Shown: one piece after another, positions 35,909 through 44,421 of the stretch
Layout of the letters: each line of letters begins with the position of its first letter
How positions within the stretch are numbered: position 1 is the first letter of the stretch
Assembly: GCA_046154185.1 (NCBI GenBank)
Contig: JBJXGE010000020.1
Span: 54,944 to 118,943 of the forward strand
Origin: JBJXGE01 sp046154185
GTDB taxonomy: Bacteria; Planctomycetota; UBA8108; UBA1146; JAJFFE01
DNA: 64,000 nt
Direction of reading: 5' to 3'
Notes under the pieces: generated by a model
Told to the model about the DNA's origin: nothing
Database searches by the model: none
The model's input: the letters and a program-made list of their open reading frames with translations, nothing else
Position numbers and translations under genes: made by a program

Positions 35909-37145
35909 TCGGCCGCTGCGTGTCGCGTACATTTTGAAACGGTTTCCGCGCCTCTCGGAGACGTTCATTCTCAACGAGTTGCTGGCACTCGAATCCCAAG
36001 GCGTCGAGGCCTCGGTCTTCAGTCTCTATTACCCGGACGATGGCCGCTTTCACGGCCGACTCGCGCAACTCCGGCTCACCGCGCGCTACTTAGTGCAAGA
36101 CAAGCTCGAAGGCTACTGGACCACTATTGGCCAGTACCCGAGCGAGTTCACGCCCCGGATCTCAAGTTGGCAAGCCGCCGCCGATTTCCTCGCCCGTTGG
36201 AAAATTCCAAAGGATCTCGATCTTTTGCTGCGCGCGGTGCAACTGAGCGCGGAGCTGCGGCAGGCGGGTGTCGAGCATGTGCACGCGCACTTCGCGACCG
36301 TCGCGACGCACGTCGCGGCGCTCGTCCACTTGCTCACCGGCATTCCGTTTTCGTTCACCGCGCACGCCAAAGACATCTTCCGCGATACGGTGAATCGCCC
36401 GCTCTACAGCGAGTTGGTTCGGCTCAGCGCTTTCAACATCACCGTCAGCGACTACAACCGCGCGTTCCTCTTGGAGCACATGCCTGGCATCGACGCGAAC
36501 AAAGTCATTCGCCTCTACAACGGCATCGATCTCAGCTACTTCGATTCGGTGCCGGGCAACGTTGCGCGCGGCCCCGCGATTCCACACATTGTGAGCGTCG
36601 GCCGGCTCGTGCCGAAAAAAGGCTTCGATCACTTGCTCCGTGCCCTCGCGATGTGGAAGCGCGAGGGCGGACGCTTCACGACGACGATCGTCGGTGACGG
36701 CGAAGATCGCGCGGCGCTCGTCGAACTCTGTCGCACGCTGGCGCTCGAGTCCGATGTCACCTTCACCGGTGCGCTCCCGCAGGAGGAAGTGCGGCGCTAC
36801 TATCAGACGGCGTCGGTCGTCGCATTGGCTTGCGTCGCCGACGAAATCGGCAATCAGGATGCGCTGCCGACCACTCTGCTCGAGTCACTCGCTTGCGACG
36901 TGCCCGTGGTGTCGACGCGAATCGCTGGGGTGCCGGAGATCGTCGGCCTTGACGGCGGCGCGGTGGTGGAACCGGCCGACGATGCCGCGTTCGCACGCGC
37001 GCTCGCCGAAACGGCGCGCAAACGTCTCGGCGGAGAATTCGCGCCCGGCGTGCGCCGCGCGCGCGCGCTGCGACTCTTCGATCTCAGCGTCAGTGCCGCC
37101 ACGCTGCGCAGTCACTTTCTGCAGTCGGCACGGTCACCGGCATGA
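35880..37145 (+). CDS. GT4-family glycosyltransferase A
   Basis: A 421-residue GT-B enzyme of family 4. The N-terminal FPRLSETFILNELLALESQG motif is the form seen in exopolysaccharide transferases (AmsK/EpsD-like). Mid-protein VSVGRLVPKKGFDHLLRA and the C-lobe EIGNQDALPTTLLESLACDV then PVVSTRIAGVPEIV hold the nucleotide-sugar site, where Glu replaces neither usual anchor. Its start lies 28 bases inside the preceding gene and its stop overlaps the next start (ATGA). Confidence 0.85.
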   Translation: MPTSRSAAPDRPLRVAYILKRFPRLSETFILNELLALESQGVEASVFSLYYPDDGRFHGRLAQLRLTARYLVQDKLEGYWTTIGQYPSEFTPRISSWQAAADFLARWKIPKDLDLLLRAVQLSAELRQAGVEHVHAHFATVATHVAALVHLLTGIPFSFTAHAKDIFRDTVNRPLYSELVRLSAFNITVSDYNRAFLLEHMPGIDANKVIRLYNGIDLSYFDSVPGNVARGPAIPHIVSVGRLVPKKGFDHLLRALAMWKREGGRFTTTIVGDGEDRAALVELCRTLALESDVTFTGALPQEEVRRYYQTASVVALACVADEIGNQDALPTTLLESLACDVPVVSTRIAGVPEIVGLDGGAVVEPADDAAFARALAETARKRLGGEFAPGVRRARALRLFDLSVSAATLRSHFLQSARSPA

Positions 37146-38347
37146 AGCGCTTCGCCTATGTTTGCGGCGATCCGGGGGTGCCGCTGCCCGGAACCAAAGG
37201 CGCATCGGCGCATGTCGCGAGCATCGTCACGGCGTTCGGACAACACGGCTTGGTTGGAACCGTACATGCCGCGCGCGCCGAGAGCGAACGGCTCGGCGTT
37301 ACACCGATCGTGCCGCTCCCTTCCGCTGCCCTGAGGGCCGTGCGCGGCGACCGCCGCGCACATGACGAGGAAGCGGCGCTGTTCTTGGCCTCGAGCGCAC
37401 GAATAGAGTGCATCGAAAAACCCGTCGACTTCATTTATGAACGCTACTCGCTATGGCACACCGCGGGACTCGCGCGCGCGCGAGAGCTCAATGTACCATT
37501 CGTGTTGGAGGTCAATAGCCCGTTGCCGGAGGAAGCGCGCCGTTTTCGTACACTCGACAACGTCGCACTTGCGAACGGCGTCGCGGCACTCTTGTTGCGC
37601 GCCGCCGAGCTGGTGTTTTGCGTTTCTGATGAAGTCGCGGAGTGGGCGAAGAATGCGCGCGGCGATCGACCGGGTTTGCACGTGCTGCCGAACGGTGTCG
37701 ATGAAGAGTTGTTTCAGCCAGTGCCAGCAGCGACGCCGCGTCCTGCCCCGTTGCCGCCCGCCGGCGTGCCGCTCATAGTCTTTTGCGGTTCGTTCCGACC
37801 ATGGCATGGGCTCGACGACTTGCTCACCGCGTTTCATTTACTCGTTCAGCGACCCGCGTCAGTCGGCGCGGCCGCCAGTCTGCGCGCCGCGCATCTCTTG
37901 TTGATCGGTGATGGGCCAGAGCGCGCACGCATCGAAGCGCGCGCGCGCGAGCTCGAGCTCAGTGATCGCGTCCACTTCACGGGCCAAGTCCCACAATCGA
38001 CGGTCGCACAGCTTGCCGGCGCCGCGGATGTCGCCGCCGCGCCGTATCCCCAGCGACTCGAGCAGTTCTACTTTTCGCCGCTCAAGATTTTTGAGTTCAT
38101 GGCGCTCGGCCTGCCGATCGTGAGCACAGCGCTTGGGCAAGTGTCCGATCTACTCGGCGACGGCGAACGCGGCCTCGTCTGCGCGCCCGGCGACACGCAA
38201 CAACTCGCCGCGAGCTTGGCGCATTTGCTGAGTGACCGCGCCGCCGCTCGCGCGATGGGCCTGCGCGGGCGCCGCTTTGTCGTTGAAAACGCCACCTGGC
38301 GGCAACGCTGCGCGCAAATATTGGCCGCGATCGGTGCGCTCGCATGA
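37142..38347 (+). CDS. GT4-family glycosyltransferase B
   Basis: A 401-residue GT4 enzyme. N-lobe GDPGVPLPGTKGASAHVASI binds the acceptor side. The C-lobe has PLIVFCGSFRPWHGLDDLL and the donor site YFSPLKIFEFMALGLPIVST. Coupled by 4-bp overlaps to the genes on both sides. With the two neighbours it gives three sequential sugar transfers, consistent with assembly of a repeat unit or a lipid-linked glycan. Confidence 0.85.
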   Translation: MKRFAYVCGDPGVPLPGTKGASAHVASIVTAFGQHGLVGTVHAARAESERLGVTPIVPLPSAALRAVRGDRRAHDEEAALFLASSARIECIEKPVDFIYERYSLWHTAGLARARELNVPFVLEVNSPLPEEARRFRTLDNVALANGVAALLLRAAELVFCVSDEVAEWAKNARGDRPGLHVLPNGVDEELFQPVPAATPRPAPLPPAGVPLIVFCGSFRPWHGLDDLLTAFHLLVQRPASVGAAASLRAAHLLLIGDGPERARIEARARELELSDRVHFTGQVPQSTVAQLAGAADVAAAPYPQRLEQFYFSPLKIFEFMALGLPIVSTALGQVSDLLGDGERGLVCAPGDTQQLAASLAHLLSDRAAARAMGLRGRRFVVENATWRQRCAQILAAIGALA

Positions 38348-40185
38348 AAGGCAAATCGCCCGTTCCGCCGCTGCGCAAACGAATCCAGCAGCTGCGCGCG
38401 CTCCACCGTCAATTCGGCGATCTCGTCCGCGCCGAACGCGCGCTGATCTGTTGCGCAGCACTCGCGCTCGGTGTCGAGATCGCCATGACACTCCTCGGTC
38501 CGTGGCCGATCAAATATTTGTTCGACGGCTTGCTCATGCCGAGCGCGTCGAGCGGCGGTTTGTTCCTGGTGCCTGCCGATTACCCAGCCGAGCATCCGAC
38601 GGCGTTTGTCATCTGGCTCGGCGTTGCCATTCTTGGCATCGCGATCGTCGGCGGTACGGCCGCCTACTACCGCCAAGTTTGGTCCGCGGCGGCTGGGCAG
38701 CAAATCGTCAATAAGGTGCGAAAGCGACTTTACGGACATTTGCTCGGTCTCTCATTGCGTTTCCACCGTGATCGGAAACTAGGCGATCTATTACTGCGGA
38801 TCACCGGCGACATTCCTGTCCTCCGCGATGTGTTGTCGGAGGCGGTGATTGAGTTGGCGGGCCGCGTCGTGCTCGTCCTTGGCATTCTTGTCATTTTGCT
38901 CTGGATCGACGCACCGCTGGCGATCGTATCGATCGTGACGCTCGTTTTGGTGTTGTTACTCGCCGGCATGGCGGGACGGAACATCGCGCGCACCGCGCGC
39001 CGCCAACGCGAGAAAGAGGGACTACTCGCCGGCACCGCGACCGAAGCGTTGTCGGCGGTGACGCTCATCAAGGCCTACGGCCGCGAGCAAGAAATGCTCG
39101 ATCGCTTCGCGCGCCAAAATCGATCGGCGATGCGGAAGGGTCTCAAGGGGACCCGCCTCCAGGCGGCGCTGGCCCAACGCGTCGAGATCTGTTTCGCCAT
39201 CGGCATCGCGGTCGTGATCGGTTACGGCGCCTTGCGGGTGATCGACGCGCAAGCGCTCAGCCCCGGCGATTTGCTCGTGTTCGTTTCGTACGTGCGTTAC
39301 CTGCAGAAACCGCTGCGTCGCCTGTCGCAAACTTCGACTCGCATCGGCAAGGCGTCCGCTTGCGGCCAGCGCATCCTCGAAATCTTCAACGTTCAACCCG
39401 AAGAACGAGATCGCGACGACGCGCGTCCCGCGCCGCGACTCCGCGGCGCCATCGACTTCGCTGGGGTCCAATTCGGCTATCAACGCGAGACGGCAGTGTT
39501 GCGAAACCTCACGCTCGCGGTGCCGGCCGGCCAATCGCTTGCGATCGTCGGCCGCAATGGCGCCGGCAAGAGCACTCTGACGAATCTGTTGCTGCGGTTT
39601 TTCGAGCCCGATGCCGGCGCGATTCGTCTCGACGGCGTGAATGCGCGTGAGTTAACGATCGCGAGCGTGCGCGCGCAGATTTCCGTCGCCTTGCAAGACA
39701 CCTATCTGTTCGGCACGACCGTGCGTGACAACCTGCTGCTCTCGGCGCCGGACGCGACCGATGAGGACATGATGCGAGCACTCGACTTGGTCGGGGCCGC
39801 TGATTTCATCGCGCGGCTGCCGAACGGTCTCGAAAGTGAAGTCAAGGAAGGCGGTCGCGGTTTCTCCGGCGGCGAGTGCCGCAAGCTCGCGCTCGCCGGG
39901 GCGCTCCTGCGCCCATCCGCAATCTTGATTCTCGATGAGCCGACGACGCACGTCGACGCCGCGACGCGCGACGATCTATTGCGGCGCTTTCCGAGCATCG
40001 TGCGGGGCCGCACGACGCTAGTGATTACGCACGATCCGGAGCTGTTAGCGCACGTCGATCGAGTCGTGCTGCTCGAAAACGGCCGAATCGTCGGCGACGG
40101 CGCCGACGAGCAACTGCGCGTCACCTCGGCAAGTTATCGCCGGCTCTTTCCGCTCAGTACCATCGAGCCGGGACGGAGCACCTAG
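38344..40185 (+). CDS. ABC exporter, fused membrane and ATPase domains (MsbA-like)
   Basis: A 613-residue half-transporter. Six membrane helices lie in residues 30-330. The nucleotide-binding domain has Walker A IVGRNGAGKSTLTNLLLR, Q-loop ISVALQDTYLFG, signature GRGFSGGECRKLALAGALLR, Walker B ILILDEPTTHVD and H-loop LVITHDPELL. The signature is FSGGE in place of LSGGQ. It works as a dimer and, given its place among glycosyltransferases, probably flips a glycolipid or exports a glycan across the inner membrane. It starts by ATGA overlap with GT4-B. Confidence 0.9.
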   Translation: MKGKSPVPPLRKRIQQLRALHRQFGDLVRAERALICCAALALGVEIAMTLLGPWPIKYLFDGLLMPSASSGGLFLVPADYPAEHPTAFVIWLGVAILGIAIVGGTAAYYRQVWSAAAGQQIVNKVRKRLYGHLLGLSLRFHRDRKLGDLLLRITGDIPVLRDVLSEAVIELAGRVVLVLGILVILLWIDAPLAIVSIVTLVLVLLLAGMAGRNIARTARRQREKEGLLAGTATEALSAVTLIKAYGREQEMLDRFARQNRSAMRKGLKGTRLQAALAQRVEICFAIGIAVVIGYGALRVIDAQALSPGDLLVFVSYVRYLQKPLRRLSQTSTRIGKASACGQRILEIFNVQPEERDRDDARPAPRLRGAIDFAGVQFGYQRETAVLRNLTLAVPAGQSLAIVGRNGAGKSTLTNLLLRFFEPDAGAIRLDGVNARELTIASVRAQISVALQDTYLFGTTVRDNLLLSAPDATDEDMMRALDLVGAADFIARLPNGLESEVKEGGRGFSGGECRKLALAGALLRPSAILILDEPTTHVDAATRDDLLRRFPSIVRGRTTLVITHDPELLAHVDRVVLLENGRIVGDGADEQLRVTSASYRRLFPLSTIEPGRST

Positions 40186-40188
40186 GCG

Positions 40189-41577
40189 ATGCCGCCGTCA
40201 ACTCTGTTTCCGCTGCCGATGACCCGATTGCGAGGCCTCGAGCCGCTGCTCGTCGGCGACCTGTGGCGACGTTGGCACGTCTCGGGTCGCGTCTTTGCGC
40301 TCGACGATGTGCGCGCGCAAGTGCGCTACCTGCGTCTCAAGCCGGAGCACTCGTGTCGACTCACCGTCTTCGCTCCCGACAACTCGGTCGATGGCGGTCC
40401 GGAGCGACCGCCGCGCGCTTTCTTGATTTATTTGTTGCCGAGCGCAGAGCGCGCGTTAGAGGTTTTCGCGAAGGAAACGGCTCGCCCGTTGTTTGTTCCA
40501 CCGGACGGATACGCGCCGTTCGTCGACGAAGCCGCGGCGGCGGTTGCGTTGCCATTCCCGAACGACCCCGAGATCCCCGCGCTCCGCCACATCTACCAAC
40601 CGGATCGCTTGCGGCGCACGATCGAGGAGCTACTGCCTGAGTATCCGTCGGCCGACTGGCGAGTGCGGCGACGCGCGCTCCGCACGGAGCTGCTGGCGTA
40701 CAAACCCGGACGGCGCGCGGTGTATCGCATCGATGTCAAACTCCGCCGCCGCGCTGCGGGTGAGAATGCGACAGCGGACGAGGTTGTGCAGTTCCACGCC
40801 AAATTCGAATCGCCCAAGAGCGTCGAATGCAGCAGCGAGAACGCCCACGAGATTTATCGCGCGAGCCGCGATTGCGTTCACCTGCGAGTGCCGCGCCCGC
40901 GACCTCGCGTCGCCGAGCGCGCGCTCACGGCGTGCGATTGGGTCGCCGGTAGAAGTCTCGCGAGCGCGCTCAAGGACCCGACCGCAAGTGTGCTCGAGAC
41001 GTTGCACTCGGCGGGCCGCGCGCTCGCCGAACTGCACGCGTTGCCGATCGACATCGAGCACTTGGCATCCCCGGTCGAGGAGCGCGGCGAGCTGCTCGAA
41101 GTTGCCGCGGCCCTCGCAGCGTTGCTGCCGAATGAGCGCGTCCGACTCGAGCGTTTGGCGGATGCGCTCAGTCGCCAGCTTGCGCAGTTTTCCGTAGAGC
41201 CGTCCGCGATCGTTCACGGCGATCTGCATCCGGGACAGTGGATCATCGCTCCGAACGACGCGGTCGTGCTCACAGATTTTGATCGAGCCGGGCGCGGTTA
41301 CGCGCTCTACGACCTCGGCAACATGTACGCCCACCTTGCGGCGTTCGCGCCCGCGCGCGAACTCTTCCGCGCCTTCGCGCACGGCTATCAGGAACTCGCC
41401 GAGTCCGCGCTCGATCCCGAGCTGCTGCGCGCCGCGTGCGCGGTGGCACTGTTGCGCGGCGCGGTGACACCGTTTCGAAGCTTGCGCAGCGAATGGCCAC
41501 GCGAAACCGTGCGCATCATCGAGCAGGTCAGTGAGCTCGTCGAAAGGATGCCGAGTGACTTGGCGTTGGACCGATGA
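40189..41577 (+). CDS. APH-fold kinase A of the polysaccharide operon
   Basis: A 462-residue protein. The C-terminal 250 residues are an aminoglycoside-phosphotransferase-like kinase with catalytic loop SAIVHGDLHPGQWII and metal site VVLTDFDRAGRGYALYDLGN. The first 200 residues form an N-lobe larger than usual (LLAYKPGRRAVYRIDVKL). In this setting the substrate is more likely a sugar, polyol or lipid-linked intermediate than an antibiotic. It starts three bases after the ABC exporter stop. Confidence 0.75.
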   Translation: MPPSTLFPLPMTRLRGLEPLLVGDLWRRWHVSGRVFALDDVRAQVRYLRLKPEHSCRLTVFAPDNSVDGGPERPPRAFLIYLLPSAERALEVFAKETARPLFVPPDGYAPFVDEAAAAVALPFPNDPEIPALRHIYQPDRLRRTIEELLPEYPSADWRVRRRALRTELLAYKPGRRAVYRIDVKLRRRAAGENATADEVVQFHAKFESPKSVECSSENAHEIYRASRDCVHLRVPRPRPRVAERALTACDWVAGRSLASALKDPTASVLETLHSAGRALAELHALPIDIEHLASPVEERGELLEVAAALAALLPNERVRLERLADALSRQLAQFSVEPSAIVHGDLHPGQWIIAPNDAVVLTDFDRAGRGYALYDLGNMYAHLAAFAPARELFRAFAHGYQELAESALDPELLRAACAVALLRGAVTPFRSLRSEWPRETVRIIEQVSELVERMPSDLALDR

Positions 41578-42646
41578 GCTCATCGCGCCGCTCGCCGAGC
41601 GGCTGCGAGATGGCGACTGGGATCGCGTCGAAGCAGCGCGCGACGACGGCTGGCTGGCGCTCGCCCGCGGGTCGCTCGGCAATAGTCTCGCTTGGCACCG
41701 ATTCTCCAGCGACGGCGAGAGCACGTTGACGCCGGTGACGGTGCTCGCCGATCAACGCCTCGCCGCCCAACGCGCGCTGGGGCAATGGCTCGCCGCGGGT
41801 TGTTCGATTCGCTTGTTGGCCCACAAGGTGGGAAGTCGGGCGACTTTCCAGTTGCAGCCTTGTCAGCAGACCGCGCCGTGTTTCTACGCGAAGGTCTATC
41901 ACCGCAACCGCAGTCTCGTCGAACGGTGGCATGCGCTCTCGGCGAGCGACCGCTTCACGACTCCGCGCGTCATCGACTTCGATGCAGAATCGCAGGTCCT
42001 GTCGATGAGTGAATTCCCCGGAACTTCGCTCAACGCGAGTTGGCGCGCAGGTTCGGCTTCCGCCGTCGATGGACAATTGCTTGCCGAGTTATTGCATTGG
42101 ATCGCCAGCCACGCGCCGCGCGAGGAACTGCCACAGCACGGCGCAGTCGACGAAATTCGCCTCCTCGAGGCACGACACAGTGTTTATGTGCGGGCGACGG
42201 CGCGACCATTTCCCAGCGCGCAAAAGTTGCTCGCGACGGTGGCGCAGGCGCTCGATTGCTTGCCGCGACCGCGCGTCACGCTGGCACACCGTGACTTGCA
42301 CGACAAGCAGGTCATCGTAAACGGCTCCGCGATCGGGCTGATCGATCTCGATCTCGTCGCCAATGCGCCGCGCGAGCTCGACGCTGGCAATTTGCTCGGC
42401 CACTTGCGCCTGCGCGCGCTCAAGGGGTTTCTACTGCCATGGCGCGGAATCGCCAGCGAAGTCACCCGCCGGTTGCGCGCGCTCGAGTACGGCAGGAACG
42501 AACTCCGCACTTGGACCGCAGCGACGCTGACGCGCCTCGGATTCATCTACTCGCACCGCCACCACGAACGTGAGTTGCCTGAGCAACTCTTCCGTAACGC
42601 GACGGACGCGCTCGGCGGCGCTAACGACTGGGAGGACATCCTGTGA
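41555..42646 (+). CDS. APH-fold kinase B of the polysaccharide operon
   Basis: A 363-residue relative of kinase A. The catalytic loop is VTLAHRDLHDKQVIV and the metal site is GLIDLDLVANAPRELDAGNL, both intact. GTG 41555 is chosen because AAAGGA lies six bases before it; an open GTG at 41531 has no such site. It overlaps kinase A by 23 bases. Two different APH-fold kinases in tandem inside a glycosyltransferase operon suggest two phosphorylation steps or a heteromer. Confidence 0.72.
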   Translation: MTWRWTDELIAPLAERLRDGDWDRVEAARDDGWLALARGSLGNSLAWHRFSSDGESTLTPVTVLADQRLAAQRALGQWLAAGCSIRLLAHKVGSRATFQLQPCQQTAPCFYAKVYHRNRSLVERWHALSASDRFTTPRVIDFDAESQVLSMSEFPGTSLNASWRAGSASAVDGQLLAELLHWIASHAPREELPQHGAVDEIRLLEARHSVYVRATARPFPSAQKLLATVAQALDCLPRPRVTLAHRDLHDKQVIVNGSAIGLIDLDLVANAPRELDAGNLLGHLRLRALKGFLLPWRGIASEVTRRLRALEYGRNELRTWTAATLTRLGFIYSHRHHERELPEQLFRNATDALGGANDWEDIL

Positions 42647-44421
42647 GCGCTCGCTGGTCCGGGCGCCGCGTGCGCGCCATCTGCTTGCTCGCACTTGCTT
42701 GCGGTTTGCCGGCGTCGCTTTGCGCCGCGGAGCCAGGCCCCGAGCATTTGCGTGTCGGCGCGCGCGCGGAAGTGGCGGGTGAACTCAAGAATGATGTGTT
42801 CGGCATCGAAAAGCTTGAACTGCTACAGCCGAGCAAGTACTCGGAATTCAAAGCCCTTCTCAAGAGCATCGATCGCGAAGCGGGGCTCCTCGTCGTTGGG
42901 CCCTTTACCGTCGAGATTGTCGATAAAACCAAGTTCTCAGACGCCGAAGATGCCGAGGCGCAACCCACGCGCGAAGATCTCGAGGTCGGCGTGCGACTCA
43001 AGATCGAGGGAGAACTCACCGCCCCGGGCCACCTCCGAGCGCGCAAGATCGAGATCGACCGCAAGAAGAAGAAAGACTCACTCGAACTCGAAGGCGTTAT
43101 CGAAAGTTTCGAACGCCTCAGCGAGACCGACGCGGTGCTCGTCATCATGGGCATACGCTGCGTGATCAATGACAAGACGCAGCTGCCGCCCGGCAGTTTG
43201 CCGCCCTGGGTGCGCCGCCCGGATGACGATGATTCGCGCCCGGCGCAGCAGCTCGTGCTCTGGGATCGTCTCACGATCGGTGGTGAGCTGCAGGTGGACT
43301 TCGGTCTCGAAGACGATTACGACCTCGATCGCGGCGACAACAAGGATATCTTCGAGGCCGACACCAGCATGTCGCTCGAGGGTCTCTTTGATCTACGCGA
43401 CGGCAATTATCTATTCGCGAAAATGCGCTCGGCAAAAGCCTACGTGATCTTTGACGAGAAGCGCGACAAGCACCTCGTGGAGCAGACGCAGCTCGAAGAG
43501 GCGAATCTCTACCTCAAGGAGGTCGCTGGGTCGCCGTTCTCCGTACTTATTGGGCGCCAAGATTTCGACGACAAACGCGAATGGTTGTACGACGAGAATC
43601 TGGATGGCGCCCGCGCCTACTGGCGAAGTAGCGGATTCGAGGTCGAGTATTCTTGGAGTACCTATATCGCCGACGCGCCGCGCGGGCGCAGTGACATCTG
43701 GAATCAGATTCTCGCAGCGCGTTATTTCTACTTGCCGCGCTCGTGGTTCGAAGTCTACATGATCGATATCCAAGATCACTCACGCGCCGACAACTCCCCG
43801 TTTTACGTCGGCACGCGACTCTTGAGCCGCGAGAAGGCGCTACAATACTGGCTCGATTACGCGTACTTGGATGGCGTCGAAGGCACGCAGAAGCTCGAGG
43901 CGCATGGCATCGACGTCGGCGGCGCGTACCAATTCCGGCGCACTCCGTTGCGGCCGTACGTGTTCGCAAGCTACGCGTTCGCGACCGGAGACGATCACGC
44001 GGACGGCCGCACCGATCGGAATTTTCGACAAACTGGGTACAACGACAACAACGACAAAGTGTTCGGCGTGGCGTCGTATCGCTACTACGGCGAGTTGCTC
44101 GAGCCCGAACTCTCGAATCTCCACATCGCTTCCGCCGGCGTGGGGATCGAGCCTGCGCAGTGGATCTCGGTCGATGTCGTTTACCACAAGTACACGCAGC
44201 ACCACGCGTCGACGGTGTTGCGGAACACGAATTTGCGCGCAAGCCCGGCCGGCTTTAGCCGCGACGTGGGCGAGGAGATCGACTTAGTGCTGGGTCTCAA
44301 CAAGTTGTTGAAACGTTTCGATGTCGAGCTGGATCTCGGTTACTTCACGCCGGGGAACGCGTTTCAAGGAAACGAGCACCCGGCGTTGTGGGTGGCACTG
44401 CAACTGGAGTTGAATTTCTGA
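42643..44421 (+). CDS. AlgE-like outer-membrane porin with DUF5666-type N-terminus
   Basis: A 592-residue protein with a signal peptide (ending near ASLCAAEPG) and two small DUF5666-like beta domains (about 28-165). A linker of acidic residues leads to a C-terminal beta-barrel of about 380 residues that alternates polar and aromatic positions and ends in Phe (VALQLELNF), as outer-membrane barrels do. The barrel entry SPFSVLIGRQDFDDKREWLYD is typical of alginate-export (AlgE) porins. It is the likely exit pore for the glycan made by the operon. The GTG start overlaps the kinase B stop (GTGA). Confidence 0.82.
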   Translation: MSARWSGRRVRAICLLALACGLPASLCAAEPGPEHLRVGARAEVAGELKNDVFGIEKLELLQPSKYSEFKALLKSIDREAGLLVVGPFTVEIVDKTKFSDAEDAEAQPTREDLEVGVRLKIEGELTAPGHLRARKIEIDRKKKKDSLELEGVIESFERLSETDAVLVIMGIRCVINDKTQLPPGSLPPWVRRPDDDDSRPAQQLVLWDRLTIGGELQVDFGLEDDYDLDRGDNKDIFEADTSMSLEGLFDLRDGNYLFAKMRSAKAYVIFDEKRDKHLVEQTQLEEANLYLKEVAGSPFSVLIGRQDFDDKREWLYDENLDGARAYWRSSGFEVEYSWSTYIADAPRGRSDIWNQILAARYFYLPRSWFEVYMIDIQDHSRADNSPFYVGTRLLSREKALQYWLDYAYLDGVEGTQKLEAHGIDVGGAYQFRRTPLRPYVFASYAFATGDDHADGRTDRNFRQTGYNDNNDKVFGVASYRYYGELLEPELSNLHIASAGVGIEPAQWISVDVVYHKYTQHHASTVLRNTNLRASPAGFSRDVGEEIDLVLGLNKLLKRFDVELDLGYFTPGNAFQGNEHPALWVALQLELNF

